This document shows, in pieces, positions 17,814 through 26,533 of a stretch of DNA of 64,000 nt (the stretch's first letter is position 1; each line of letters begins with the position of its first letter). The stretch is from Spelaeicoccus albus (GTDB lineage: Bacteria > Actinomycetota > Actinomycetes > Actinomycetales > Brevibacteriaceae). The stretch is from positions 2,356,001 through 2,420,000 of the forward strand of contig NZ_JACBZP010000001.1 of assembly GCF_013409065.1 (NCBI RefSeq), given 5' to 3'. A program made the translations under genes and the position numbers. The notes beneath the pieces were generated by a model that saw only the letters and a program-made list of their open reading frames with translations, was not told where the DNA came from and made no database searches.

Positions 17814-18620
17814 ATGCCGTCCAGCAACCCGATCTTCGCCCGTAACAGGGCCCTCAACGGGCGCGATCCGAACGCGCCGCTCATGACCAAGGAACAACTC
17901 GAGAACCTGTACGCCCAGCCGTCCGCGGGTCCGGCGCAGACCGGCCGGATGACGTACGACGACGTCATGATCAAGACCGGGTCCCTCTTCGCGGTCCTGC
18001 TCGCTGCAGCCGTTGTCGGCTGGTTCGTGCCCGCGTTGGCGCTTCCGATGGCGCTTGTCGGATTCGTCCTCGGCCTGGTCAACGCGTTCAAGCGCGAACC
18101 GTCGCCGGCGCTCATCATCATTTACGCGGCAGCGCAAGGCGTCTTCTTGGGCGGCATCTCCGGGATCTTCGAGGGCATGTACTCGGGAATCGTGCTGCAG
18201 GCGGTCATCGGCACCTTCAGCGTGTTTGGCGTCATGCTTGCGCTTTTCGCCTCCGGCAAGATCCGGGTCACGCCCAAATTCACGAAAATGCTGTTAATGG
18301 CGGTCATCGGCTACGGCGTCTTTTGCCTGGTCAACCTCGGCGTCATGCTGTTCAACCCGGACATGAGCATGTTCGGCATGCGCGGCATCGAAGTGGACCT
18401 GCCGATCATCGGACGGATGCCGCTGGGCATCGTCATCGGCGTCGTGGCGGTCGTCCTTGCCGCGTTCTGCCTCGTCATGGACTTCGACATGATCCAAAAG
18501 GGCGTGCAGAACGGCATCCCGCGCAAATACGCCTGGACGTGCGCCTTCGGTCTCATGGTCACGCTGATCTGGCTCTACATCGAGATCTTGCGCATCCTCG
18601 CCCTTTTCCGCGGCCGGTAA
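17814..18620 (+). CDS. Bax inhibitor-1/YccA-like membrane protein
   Basis: A 268-residue protein with seven membrane segments after about 60 soluble residues, of the actinobacterial Bax inhibitor-1/YccA-like group. The C-terminal DFDMIQKGVQNGIPRKYAWTCAFGL segment, with its conserved acidic residue in the last helices, is characteristic. The cellular role is not settled; relatives affect calcium leak or membrane protease control. The ATG at 17814 has GGAGGA seven bases upstream. A TAGCAT hexamer at 17742-17747 would give a leader of about 60 bases. The next gene starts immediately at its stop codon. Confidence 0.88.
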   Translation: MPSSNPIFARNRALNGRDPNAPLMTKEQLENLYAQPSAGPAQTGRMTYDDVMIKTGSLFAVLLAAAVVGWFVPALALPMALVGFVLGLVNAFKREPSPALIIIYAAAQGVFLGGISGIFEGMYSGIVLQAVIGTFSVFGVMLALFASGKIRVTPKFTKMLLMAVIGYGVFCLVNLGVMLFNPDMSMFGMRGIEVDLPIIGRMPLGIVIGVVAVVLAAFCLVMDFDMIQKGVQNGIPRKYAWTCAFGLMVTLIWLYIEILRILALFRGR

Positions 18621-18944
18621 ATGCCGGGCGAGCAGGTCCGGCAGCTGCTCCTCGAACGTCGGCGGCTGACGAACCGCATCATCGGGTTGTCAATTGCGCA
18701 GTTGGACGCCGTGCCCGCCGGCGCCGATGAATCGCGCCGTGGCCTCATTCTCCGGGCGATCGGCAGTATGGCCGACTTGGGTGCCCGCGCCGAGGGGCGG
18801 CCGGTGCGACCAGTTCCGGACGCCGGCGACAGGACTCTTGCCGACAGGCTGGCCGTCATGATCGACGACGTCGCCCTGGCCGGGGCGGGGCCGGACCTTG
18901 ACGAGGGGATCGAAATCCTGGTGGGACTGCGCCGGGCGCTGTGA
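18621..18944 (+). CDS. Small hypothetical protein coupled to the BI-1-like gene
   Basis: A 107-residue, largely helical, charged protein with no membrane segment or signal peptide and no family I recognise. Its ATG directly follows the TAA of the BI-1-like gene (TAAATG), so it is probably translated by re-initiation. A conserved-looking tail (DLDEGIEILVGLRRAL) suggests a small helical adaptor. Codon use matches its neighbours. It ends six bases before the convergent LysE gene. Confidence 0.65.
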   Translation: MPGEQVRQLLLERRRLTNRIIGLSIAQLDAVPAGADESRRGLILRAIGSMADLGARAEGRPVRPVPDAGDRTLADRLAVMIDDVALAGAGPDLDEGIEILVGLRRAL

Positions 18945-18950
18945 GGCGCC

Positions 18951-19613
18951 CTACGCTTTCGTCAGCGCCGTCGTCACGCCCAAGCCGATGATGGCGCACC
19001 CGCCGACGGCGGAAAAGGCTTCGAGCCGGCGCGGCGACTTGCCGAAGAACGCCCGGGCCGCCCCGGCAGCGAAGGCCCACGCACTGTCGGTGACCAGGCC
19101 GATCACGAGCGGCACAAGCGCCAACACAAGCATTTGCGCGGGCAAGTTGCCGGCGCCGGCCCGGACGAATTGCGGCAGGATCGCCGCGAACACGATGTAG
19201 ACCTTCGGGTTCGTGATCCCCACGACCACGCCCTGGCGGAACTGTCGCGGGCCGTTGCCGCGTACCCGGCGGGACGGCGCGTCCGATCCGGGCGGCGACG
19301 CCGAGCCCGTCGGGGCGGTGACGTCTCGCCGGTGCCGGATCGCTTGCACGCCGAGGTAGACCAGATAGGCCGCGCCCGCGTACTTGACGACCGTGAAGAC
19401 GATCTCCGACTTGGCCAAGACGTTGCCGAGCCCCAGGGCGACGACGGCGGCGACGAGATACGAGCCGATCGAATTGCCCAGAATGCTGAGAATCGCCGAA
19501 CGGCGGCCTTCCGCGAGTGTCCGGCCGATGACGAACATGACCGCCGGCCCCGGCACGACTATCAGCACGACGCACGCTGCGGCGAACGTGAGAACTTGCT
19601 GCGCTGTCACCAT
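18951..19613 (-). CDS. LysE/RhtB-family amino-acid exporter
   Basis: A 220-residue LysE-type translocator with six membrane segments. The N-terminal VVPGPAVMFVIGRTLAEGRR carries the family PGP signature. The loop between segments three and four (about 95-125) is longer and Arg/Pro-rich. The family exports amino acids such as lysine, arginine, threonine or homoserine; the substrate here cannot be read. It lies 16 bp downstream of the DUF885 gene on the same strand and is probably co-transcribed. Confidence 0.88.
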   Translation of the reverse strand: MVTAQQVLTFAAACVVLIVVPGPAVMFVIGRTLAEGRRSAILSILGNSIGSYLVAAVVALGLGNVLAKSEIVFTVVKYAGAAYLVYLGVQAIRHRRDVTAPTGSASPPGSDAPSRRVRGNGPRQFRQGVVVGITNPKVYIVFAAILPQFVRAGAGNLPAQMLVLALVPLVIGLVTDSAWAFAAGAARAFFGKSPRRLEAFSAVGGCAIIGLGVTTALTKA

Positions 19614-19629
19614 CGGCCGGTACGCCCGA

Positions 19630-21315
19630 TCAGCTCAATGCGCGCCGCAACGTGTCGAGCCCCACCGAGCCCACGTCGAGGGCGCGCCGGTGGAACGCCT
19701 TGATGTCGAATTCCCGGCCGGCGCGCTCGGCGTCGGCACGGGCCTCGTCGCGGATGTTCTCCCACAGCCGCTGTCCGACCTTGTAGGACGTCGCCTGCCC
19801 CGGCCAGCCAAGATAGCGCAGCAACTCGAACCGCAGGAATTCGTCGTCCATATTGGCGTTCGCCTGCAGGAACGGCCAGGCCTTGTCGGCATCCCACGTG
19901 CCGCCGCCCCATTCCTCCGGGGCCGGCTTCCCCAAGTGCACACCGATGTCGATGACGACTCGTGCGGCCCGCAGCCGCTGTCCGTCGAGCATGCCCATCC
20001 GGTCGGCCGGATCGTCAAGATAACCCAGCTCCGCCATCAGCCGTTCGGCGTAGAGTGCCCAGCCCTCGCCGTGGCCGGACACCCAGCAGGCGAGTCTGCG
20101 CCATTTGTTGAGCAGCTCGGTGCGGTACACGGTCTGTCCGCACTGCAGATGATGCCCGGGCACGCCTTCGTGGTACACGGTCGTCGTCTCGCGCCAGGCA
20201 TTGAACTGCGTGACTCCCTCCGGTACCGACCACCACATGCGACCGGGCCGGGAGAACCCGTCGGCCGGCGGCGTGTAATAGATGCCGCCGTCCTGGGTCG
20301 GAGCGATCTTGCATTCGATGGTGCGTACCGGGTCCGGGATGTCGAAATGCGTGCCGGCCAGCTCGCGCACTGCCGTGTCGGCGAGATCTTGCATCCAGGC
20401 CTGCAGCTCGGCGGTGCTGTTCAGCCGGCGGGCCGGATCGGCATCCAAGAGCTCCATCGCCTCCTGGACGCCGGCTCCCGGCTTGATCTGCCGGGCGACT
20501 TCTTCCTGCTCGGCGGTGATGCGCGCGAGCTCGTCCAAGCCCCACTGGTAGGTCTCGTCGAGGTCGACCTCGGCTCCGATGAAGTAGCGCGACCATAACG
20601 CGTATTCCTCACGCCCGACCGCATCCGATTCCCGCGCGACGGGGGAGAGCTCGGACTCGAGATACGAGGCAAGCTCGCGATAGGCCAGTCCGGCGTCCGA
20701 AGCGGCTCCGGACAGTTCGGAGCGCAGGGTGTCGGGCAGAGTCGGGTCCGCACCGGCGGCCAGACCGGCGAAGAACCCATCGCCAGCACCGATCTGATTC
20801 GCCTGCTTGATGCATTCGGCGACCTGACGCCGGGCAGCGACGCGGTCGGCCCGGCGTCCGGCGTCCAATGATTCGATATAGCCGTGGACGGCGCGCGGCA
20901 CATCGCGCATCCGGGCCGCGATGTTCTGCCAGTCGTCGACATCCGCCGACGGCATCAGGTCGAAGATCGCGCGAATACTCTGCAACGGCGATTCGATCAC
21001 GTTGAGTTCGCCCAGCAGGTAGCCGCGATCTGCGATCTCCTTGTCGAGGCCAAGACGCTCGGTCATGGCATCGAGCGTGACCTCGTCAACGGCATCGCGC
21101 GGCGTGAGGCCGTCCAGCTGCGCAAGCGTCGACTCCGTCAGCGCGCTCACGGCGTCGAGACCCGGCGGCGAGAAATCGTCCAGGCGCGTATCGTCGCCAG
21201 GCACGCCCAAAGCCGTTGCGGTCATGGGGGAGAGGCCGGCCAGCTTTTCGACGTAGGCGTCGGCTACGGCATCGATCTCGGACGGGGTTCTGCTCGTGGT
21301 GTCATCGTTGCTCAC
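19630..21315 (-). CDS. DUF885 metallopeptidase-like protein
   Basis: A 561-residue DUF885 protein. The zinc-binding motif HEGVPGHH is at about residues 382-389, and GHGEGWALYAE about 45 residues later supplies the third ligand. This resembles gluzincin peptidases and the M3-like fold. No signal peptide is seen, so it should be cytoplasmic. Substrates of the family are mostly unknown. The GTG at 21315 is chosen because a TAGAGT hexamer lies seven bases upstream; a GTG at 21324 would overlap that element. The LysE exporter follows, which might export amino acids released by the peptidase, though this is speculation. Confidence 0.88.
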   Translation of the reverse strand: MSNDDTTSRTPSEIDAVADAYVEKLAGLSPMTATALGVPGDDTRLDDFSPPGLDAVSALTESTLAQLDGLTPRDAVDEVTLDAMTERLGLDKEIADRGYLLGELNVIESPLQSIRAIFDLMPSADVDDWQNIAARMRDVPRAVHGYIESLDAGRRADRVAARRQVAECIKQANQIGAGDGFFAGLAAGADPTLPDTLRSELSGAASDAGLAYRELASYLESELSPVARESDAVGREEYALWSRYFIGAEVDLDETYQWGLDELARITAEQEEVARQIKPGAGVQEAMELLDADPARRLNSTAELQAWMQDLADTAVRELAGTHFDIPDPVRTIECKIAPTQDGGIYYTPPADGFSRPGRMWWSVPEGVTQFNAWRETTTVYHEGVPGHHLQCGQTVYRTELLNKWRRLACWVSGHGEGWALYAERLMAELGYLDDPADRMGMLDGQRLRAARVVIDIGVHLGKPAPEEWGGGTWDADKAWPFLQANANMDDEFLRFELLRYLGWPGQATSYKVGQRLWENIRDEARADAERAGREFDIKAFHRRALDVGSVGLDTLRRALS

Positions 21316-21322
21316 ACGATGC

Positions 21323-21328
21323 ACTCTA
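21323..21328 (-). promoter_or_regulatory. -10 hexamer TAGAGT for leaderless DUF885 gene
   Basis: TAGAGT on the minus strand ends seven bases before the GTG at 21315. There is no Shine-Dalgarno. Confidence 0.45.
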
Positions 21329-21343
21329 TCCTCATGGGCGCGG

Positions 21344-21616
21344 TCAGGCGCGAGCGGATCCTCGGGCCGAGGCGCGCCACGCCCCGGGGCCGGCAGCCGG
21401 CGCGCGGGTCACGAGATCGGCGTGCGAGTTCCAGGTTGACGCGGACCGTCGCTTGATGGGTTCGGCCTTGAGGCCGGACGGCGAGAACGCCACGGATTGC
21501 AGCACTGCCGTCACCGCCGCGATCTCGTCAGCCGTGGCGTCGCCGAGGACGCGGAAGTCCACGGGGGCGGAATGCCGTCCTTCGGGTGTGCCGCCGACGA
21601 GGCTGCCGGTGCTCAT
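21344..21616 (-). CDS. accE: Acyl-CoA carboxylase epsilon subunit
   Basis: A 90-residue protein matching the small actinobacterial acyl-CoA carboxylase epsilon subunit. It has an N-terminal beta-rich part ([19 protein letters not shown]), a conserved Trp, and the terminal GPGAWRAS motif. Epsilon binds the beta subunit and supports acetyl/propionyl-CoA carboxylase activity in Streptomyces and Mycobacterium. Its ATG overlaps the beta-subunit stop by four bases (ATGA), so the two are translationally coupled. Confidence 0.9.
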   Translation of the reverse strand: MSTGSLVGGTPEGRHSAPVDFRVLGDATADEIAAVTAVLQSVAFSPSGLKAEPIKRRSASTWNSHADLVTRAPAAGPGAWRASARGSARA

Positions 21617-23268
21617 AGCGGGATGTTCCCGTGCTTCTTGGCCGGCAGCGATGCCCGCTTGTTCCGCAGCGTGCGCAGTCCCTGCACGATCCGGGCGCGC
21701 GTTTCACTCGGGGCGATGACGGCGTCGATGTAGCCGCGCTCGGCGGCCAGGTACGGATTGAGCAGCGCGTCTTCGTACTCGTCGACGAGCTGTGTACGCA
21801 GCGCCTCGACGTTCTCGCCGCCCGCGGCTGCCGCGGCCAGCCGCTTGCGGTACACGATATTGGCCGCGCCCTGAGCGCCCATGACGGCGATCTGCCCCGT
21901 CGGCCAGGCCAGATTCAAATCCGCGCCAAGCTGCTTCGACCCCATCACGCAGTAGGCGCCGCCGTACGCCTTACGGGTGATCACGGTGATCATCGGCACC
22001 GTGGCCTCGCCGTAGGCGAAGATCAGTTTGGCGCCGCGGCGGATGATGCCGTTCCATTCCTGATCGGTTCCCGGCAGGAAACCCGGCACGTCGACGAACG
22101 TCAGGATCGGCACGTTGAAGGCGTCGCATGTGCGCACGAACCGGGCGGCCTTTTCCGACGCGTTGATGTCAAGGGTGCCGGCCAGCTGTGACGGTTGGTT
22201 GGCAATGATGCCGACCGGTTCGCCTTCGACTCGACCGAAGCCGATGACGATATTGGGGGCGTACAGTTCCTGTACTTCCAAGAACTCGGCATCGTCCAGC
22301 ACGGTGGTGAGGACTTCTTTGATGTCGTACGGCTGGCTCGCCGAATCAGGAATCAGCGTGTCGAGCCCGCGATCGGCGTCATTCAACTCGAGGTCGGCGG
22401 GGAAGTCGTACGCCGGGGCGTCTGTCAAATTGTTCTGGGGAAGGAACGACACGAGGTCCTTGACGTATTCGAGGGCGTCGCTTTCGTCCACTGCCAGATA
22501 GTGGGCGTTACCGGACGTCGCATTGTGCGCGCGTCCGCCGCCGAGTTCCTCGAACCCGACATCTTCTCCGGTGACGGTCTTGATGACGTCCGGGCCGGTG
22601 ATGAACATGTGCGAGGTCTTGTCGACCATGACGGTGAAATCGGTGATGGCCGGCGAATACACCGCGCCCCCGGCCGTGGGGCCCATGATGACCGAGATCT
22701 GCGGGATCACGCCGGAAGCCTGCACGTTTTGGCGGAAGATCTCCGCAAACAGCGCGATGGACGCCGGGCCCTCCTGGATCCGGGCGCCGCCGGAATCGTT
22801 GATACCGATGATGGGGCAGCCCAGCCGGAGCGCCGTTTCCTGGATCTTCACGATCTTCTGGCCGAACACCTCGCCCAGCGAGCCGCCGAGAACCGTGAAA
22901 TCGTGGGCGAACACGGCTACCGGCCGGCCCTCGATCGTGCCGAGACCCGTGACGACGCCGTCGCCGTCGAACTTCTTCGAGTCCATGCCGAAGTTCGTCG
23001 ACCGGTGCCTGGCGAACTCGTCGATCTCATTGAACGAGCCGGGATCGAGCAGCTTGTCCAAGCGTTCGCGGGCGGTCTGCTTGCCGCGTCCGTGCTGGGA
23101 AGCGATGGCGCGTTCGTTTCCGGCATGCGCCGCATCGCGGCGGCGGTGGAACTCCGCCAGCTTGCCTGCGGTCGTCTTGAGATCCGGAGCGTCCCCGGTG
23201 GTCGTGGCCGGCGCCGCGGCCTTCGGCGCGGGCGCATCGACTCGGGTGGCGGCGAGCGAATATTCCAT
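21613..23268 (-). CDS. accD: Acyl-CoA carboxylase beta (carboxyltransferase) subunit
   Basis: A 551-residue carboxyltransferase of the PccB/AccD5 type, which transfers carboxyl from biotin to acetyl-, propionyl- or longer acyl-CoA. The two crotonase-fold halves are clear: [11 protein letters not shown] with [12 protein letters not shown], then DVPGFLPG with [10 protein letters not shown]. An N-terminal Ala/Pro-rich tail of about 30 residues precedes the domain. The ATG at 23268 has AAGGAG seven bases upstream. The gene diverges from birA, which biotinylates the partner alpha subunit; the alpha gene is not in this window. Confidence 0.95.
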   Translation of the reverse strand: MEYSLAATRVDAPAPKAAAPATTTGDAPDLKTTAGKLAEFHRRRDAAHAGNERAIASQHGRGKQTARERLDKLLDPGSFNEIDEFARHRSTNFGMDSKKFDGDGVVTGLGTIEGRPVAVFAHDFTVLGGSLGEVFGQKIVKIQETALRLGCPIIGINDSGGARIQEGPASIALFAEIFRQNVQASGVIPQISVIMGPTAGGAVYSPAITDFTVMVDKTSHMFITGPDVIKTVTGEDVGFEELGGGRAHNATSGNAHYLAVDESDALEYVKDLVSFLPQNNLTDAPAYDFPADLELNDADRGLDTLIPDSASQPYDIKEVLTTVLDDAEFLEVQELYAPNIVIGFGRVEGEPVGIIANQPSQLAGTLDINASEKAARFVRTCDAFNVPILTFVDVPGFLPGTDQEWNGIIRRGAKLIFAYGEATVPMITVITRKAYGGAYCVMGSKQLGADLNLAWPTGQIAVMGAQGAANIVYRKRLAAAAAGGENVEALRTQLVDEYEDALLNPYLAAERGYIDAVIAPSETRARIVQGLRTLRNKRASLPAKKHGNIPL

Positions 23269-23435
23269 CAGCCGGCTCCTTTTCGGTCGAGCGTTCGACG
23301 ACACTTTGCCGTCCTACTAATTCTCACGCTAGAGACCCCATGAAAGCGGCTGTGGGAATCATGACGTGTCGCGTCCCATCAACTGTGGAAAACGACAAAC
23401 GGCACCGGTTTCAGGGGACGTTCACTTCGGCCCGA

Positions 23436-23441
23436 TACAGT
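23436..23441 (+). promoter_or_regulatory. -10 hexamer TACAGT for leaderless birA
   Basis: TACAGT ends six bases before the GTG at 23448 and no Shine-Dalgarno is present. Confidence 0.5.
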
Positions 23442-23447
23442 GACGAG

Positions 23448-24359
23448 GTGCACAATGAATCGAATTCCGGTACCCCAGGCGATGCCGGCCGGTTCTCCGA
23501 TCTGGAGCGTCCCGGTCTCGACGTCCGAGCCCTGCGTCGCGCGCTCTGCCCGCCGTCCGGCCCGTTCGCCCGGGTCGAACTCGTCGAAGAGATCGCGTCG
23601 ACGAACGAGCAGCTGGCCGGCGACGCGTCGGCGGACCAGGCGGCGTGGCCAGATCTTTCCGTCCTGACGACCGACTACCAGTCCGCAGGGGCCGGACGAC
23701 GCGGGCGCGGCTGGGCGACACCGCCGCGGTCCGCCGTGTTGGTCTCGGTGTTGCTGCGGCCGGGCCAGGACGGGCCGGGGTGGCCGGCCGACGCGTACGG
23801 GTGGCTTCCGCTCTTGGGTGGTCTCGCCGCCGCCGAGGCGCTTGCCGATGTGGCGGGCCTCGATACGGGTGTGAAATGGCCGAACGACGTGCTGGTACGC
23901 GAAGGCGAGAAGAAGCTTGTCGGTGTGCTGGCCAGGGCCTTGACCATCGACCGGGGCGACCGCAACGAAAGTGCCGTCGTGCTGGGAGCAGGCATCAACG
24001 TGTCCTTGTCGGCCGCGGAACTGCCCGTCGAAACGGCGACGTCGGTCGAACTGGCCGGCGGTTCGACGACCGATCGGGACACGATTCTTCGGGCCTACCT
24101 TCGCCGCGCGGCGTACTGGTATGCGGCGATGCGCGAGACCGGCGGGGACGCCGAGTCGGCGGGCCTCGCCGCGGCGGTGCGTGAAAACACGATGACTATC
24201 GGCCGGGACGTCGTCGCCGAACTGCCCGGCGGCGAGCGGCTGACCGGTCGCGCACGCGCCATGGACGACGCCGGGCGGCTCGTGATCATCGACCCGGCCG
24301 GCGTGCCCACCAGCCTGGCGGCCGGCGACGTGGTCCATCTCCGGGCAGGTGACCTGTGA
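23448..24359 (+). CDS. birA: Biotin-[acetyl-CoA-carboxylase] ligase
   Basis: A 303-residue biotin protein ligase. It carries the biotinyl-AMP loop GRRGRGWATPPRSA, the biotin-binding KWPNDVLV and the C-terminal SH3-like domain (about 250-300). It lacks the N-terminal DNA-binding domain of E. coli BirA, so it is a class I, non-regulatory ligase. The GTG at 23448 is chosen for the TACAGT element six bases upstream; a longer frame begins at 23340. It activates the biotin carrier of the carboxylase encoded divergently. Its stop overlaps the cyclase start (GTGA). Confidence 0.93.
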   Translation: MHNESNSGTPGDAGRFSDLERPGLDVRALRRALCPPSGPFARVELVEEIASTNEQLAGDASADQAAWPDLSVLTTDYQSAGAGRRGRGWATPPRSAVLVSVLLRPGQDGPGWPADAYGWLPLLGGLAAAEALADVAGLDTGVKWPNDVLVREGEKKLVGVLARALTIDRGDRNESAVVLGAGINVSLSAAELPVETATSVELAGGSTTDRDTILRAYLRRAAYWYAAMRETGGDAESAGLAAAVRENTMTIGRDVVAELPGGERLTGRARAMDDAGRLVIIDPAGVPTSLAAGDVVHLRAGDL

Positions 24360-25567
24360 CGAAATCGGACGACTGGATCGAATCCCGCGACGCGCCCGAG
24401 ACCTCACAGCTGACGGTCGTGTCGGGTGACGGCACGCCGAGCGACGGGGCGAAAGACAGCGAGGAACCCGAGTCGAATCCGCCGGTCGGCACGGACGACG
24501 TCGATGACGAGGAACTGCGCGCGCTGACGGCGAACCTGCGGGCGGCCGCGGACAAGCTCGAACGGCGCCTGATGGGCGGCGAACGCCACCTCAACCGCCG
24601 GGAAGTGGCGGCCGGGGCCGGCGTGTCGATGCTGTCGGCTCGAAGGCTCTGGCGAGCGCTGGGATTTCCGAACGTGGCCGATGACGATGTTGCGTTCACG
24701 GTCGGCGATCTGGAGGGCCTGCAAACCGTCGTCGACATGGTGCGCCGCGACGTCGTCAGCGAGGACGTCGCGATCTCCCTGACGCGCGCTATCGGCCAGA
24801 CCATGGACAGGCTCGTCGTATGGCAGGCCGAGACGCTTGTCGAACACCTGGCCACCAGTCGCGGCATCGACGACACGCGAGCGCGGGAACTGCTGGTGAC
24901 CGAATTGGACGCCGTGGTCACCCCGTTGCAAAACATGATGGTGTACGCGTGGCGCCGTGAACTCGCTTCGGCCGTCGGCCGTCTCAGCGTGCGGGCCGCC
25001 GACGGGCTGGCGCAAAAGAACCGGCACGAATGGTATGACGAGGGTCTGCCGTTGGCGCGGGCCGTCGGATTCGCCGACCTGGTGTCGTTCACCCGCTTGT
25101 CCCAAGGAATGGAACCGAGGAAGCTCGCCAAGCTGGTGCAGCGGTTCGAGACCTTGACGTACAACATCATTGCGGCAGGCGGCGGTCGCGTGATCAAAAC
25201 GGTTGGCGATGAGGTGTTCTTTGCCGCCGAATCGCCGGAGACGGGAGCCGAGATCGCGTTGAGCCTTGCCGAGCAAATCGGCGCCGATCCGGATCTGCCG
25301 CATGCACGCGTGTCGCTGGTGTGGGGCCGGATCCTGTCGCGACTCGGCGACATTTTCGGGTCGACAGTCAACCTTGCCGCACGCCTGACTGCCGTGGCCG
25401 AGCCCGGTACGGTGCTGATGGACGCGTCCACCGCCGCAACTCTCGGGCCGGACGAGCGGTTCGTCCTGCTGCCGCAGCCGAGCCGCTCGTTACAAGGTTT
25501 CGGCAGCGTCAACACCGTTCAGTTGGCTCGCGGCCGCGGCGAGGGCATCGACATCGACCTGGAATAG
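24356..25567 (+). CDS. Class III adenylate cyclase with N-terminal regulatory domain
   Basis: A 403-residue nucleotidyl cyclase. The C-terminal catalytic domain (about 235-395) has the first metal Asp in FADLVSFT, the second in VGDEVFF with a preceding Lys (RVIKTVG), and the transition-state region FGSTVNLAARL. A helical HTH-like N-terminal domain (about 60-220, NRREVAAGAGVSMLSARRLW) resembles the autoinhibitory, pH-sensing domain of mycobacterial Rv1264. No membrane segment is present. The GTG start overlaps the birA stop by four bases, so cAMP synthesis and biotin ligation are coupled at translation. The substrate is inferred to be ATP from family context. Confidence 0.88.
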   Translation: MTKSDDWIESRDAPETSQLTVVSGDGTPSDGAKDSEEPESNPPVGTDDVDDEELRALTANLRAAADKLERRLMGGERHLNRREVAAGAGVSMLSARRLWRALGFPNVADDDVAFTVGDLEGLQTVVDMVRRDVVSEDVAISLTRAIGQTMDRLVVWQAETLVEHLATSRGIDDTRARELLVTELDAVVTPLQNMMVYAWRRELASAVGRLSVRAADGLAQKNRHEWYDEGLPLARAVGFADLVSFTRLSQGMEPRKLAKLVQRFETLTYNIIAAGGGRVIKTVGDEVFFAAESPETGAEIALSLAEQIGADPDLPHARVSLVWGRILSRLGDIFGSTVNLAARLTAVAEPGTVLMDASTAATLGPDERFVLLPQPSRSLQGFGSVNTVQLARGRGEGIDIDLE

Positions 25568-25571
25568 CGGC

Positions 25572-26120
25572 TTATGCGCCGATGACGGCGCGGATCGCGG
25601 CTTCCAGCGTGTCGCCGTCCAGCGGCCTGCCCAAGGCGATGGCTTGCACGATTGCGCCGTCCAGCAACATCGTGACGGCGGCGACCGCTTCGGCCTGCGC
25701 GTACGGCGCCAGGATCGCCGACAGCCTGTCCACCCACTGCTCGGCGAGGGGGCGAAGCGAGAGTTCCCGGGCTGCGGCAACGTACAGTTCGTATTCGATG
25801 ATCGCCGTCGACCCGGCGTCCACGTACTGCGCGGCAAGTTCGACGAGCGCGGCAGGCACGTCCGCGCTGCGTCGGAGGAATCGTTCCCAGTCGTCAAGCT
25901 CGTCGTCGTACCCGGCCATTGCGGCTTCAAGTGCCGTGGTGGTCAGATCCGACAGCGTCGGAAAATAATAAGTTGTCGATCCCAGCGGAACGCCGGCCTG
26001 CTCGGCTATCAGCCGGTGCGTGGCGCCGGCCAGGCCGTGGTCGGCAATGACGTCGACGGCCGCCCGGAGTATCTCTTCCCGGCGTCCGGCAGGTTGCCGG
26101 GGACTGCGCGTGCCGCTCAA
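25572..26120 (-). CDS. TetR-family transcriptional regulator
   Basis: A 182-residue TetR regulator with N-terminal HTH (about 15-60; HRLIAEQAGVPLGSTTYYFPT) and a helical ligand-binding domain. Its ATG overlaps the stop of the SMR pump gene by four bases (ATGA), so pump and regulator form one coupled operon. It most likely represses that operon from the repeats at 26460-26484 and responds to a pump substrate. Confidence 0.92.
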   Translation of the reverse strand: MSGTRSPRQPAGRREEILRAAVDVIADHGLAGATHRLIAEQAGVPLGSTTYYFPTLSDLTTTALEAAMAGYDDELDDWERFLRRSADVPAALVELAAQYVDAGSTAIIEYELYVAAARELSLRPLAEQWVDRLSAILAPYAQAEAVAAVTMLLDGAIVQAIALGRPLDGDTLEAAIRAVIGA

Positions 26121-26440
26121 TGCGCGGCCGACTTCATATTGAGGATCACGACGCCGGCAACTACCAACGCCAGTCCGAGCACGGTGAGCGCGTCGAGCTT
26201 TTCATGCAGGAACATCACGCCGACGGCCACGATGGCCACTGTTCCCATGCCGGCCCAGACGGCGTAGGTGAGCCCGACCGGCAGGGTCTTGACGATTTGC
26301 GCGAGCAGGAAAACCGAGACGACGTAGAGACCGAGCGATCCCACTGACGGCCACAATCTGGTGAACCCGTCGGTGAACTTCAGCAGATAGGTGCCGCCGA
26401 CCTCCGACGCGATTGCCGCCGCCAACGCGAAATACACCAT
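26117..26440 (-). CDS. Small multidrug resistance (SMR/EmrE-like) transporter
   Basis: A 107-residue SMR protein with four membrane segments. The essential acidic residue of segment one is present in AAAIASEVGGTYLLK, and the family signature VGLTYAVWAGMGTV is in segment three. It probably exports quaternary ammonium compounds or guanidinium by proton antiport. The ATG at 26440 matches the normal SMR N-terminus; an in-frame ATG at 26485 would add a non-family extension across the operator. It is the first gene of a pump-regulator operon. Confidence 0.93.
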   Translation of the reverse strand: MVYFALAAAIASEVGGTYLLKFTDGFTRLWPSVGSLGLYVVSVFLLAQIVKTLPVGLTYAVWAGMGTVAIVAVGVMFLHEKLDALTVLGLALVVAGVVILNMKSAAH

Positions 26441-26459
26441 GACGATCCGATTCTCTTGG

Positions 26460-26484
26460 ACAAATGCACATGTACAAATGTACA
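26460..26484. promoter_or_regulatory. Probable TetR operator upstream of the SMR gene
   Basis: Two direct copies of ACAAATGyACA lie 14 bp apart (26460-26470 and 26474-26484). Within them TGTACA-AA-TGTACA (26471-26484) is nearly palindromic. The A+T content is well above the surroundings. On the minus strand it includes TACATT, a likely -10 about 35 bp before the SMR start. Confidence 0.6.
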
Positions 26485-26533
26485 CGAACCGGCCGTGGCC
26501 GGCACAGTGCGCCGGCGACGCGGGCGGGCTCGG

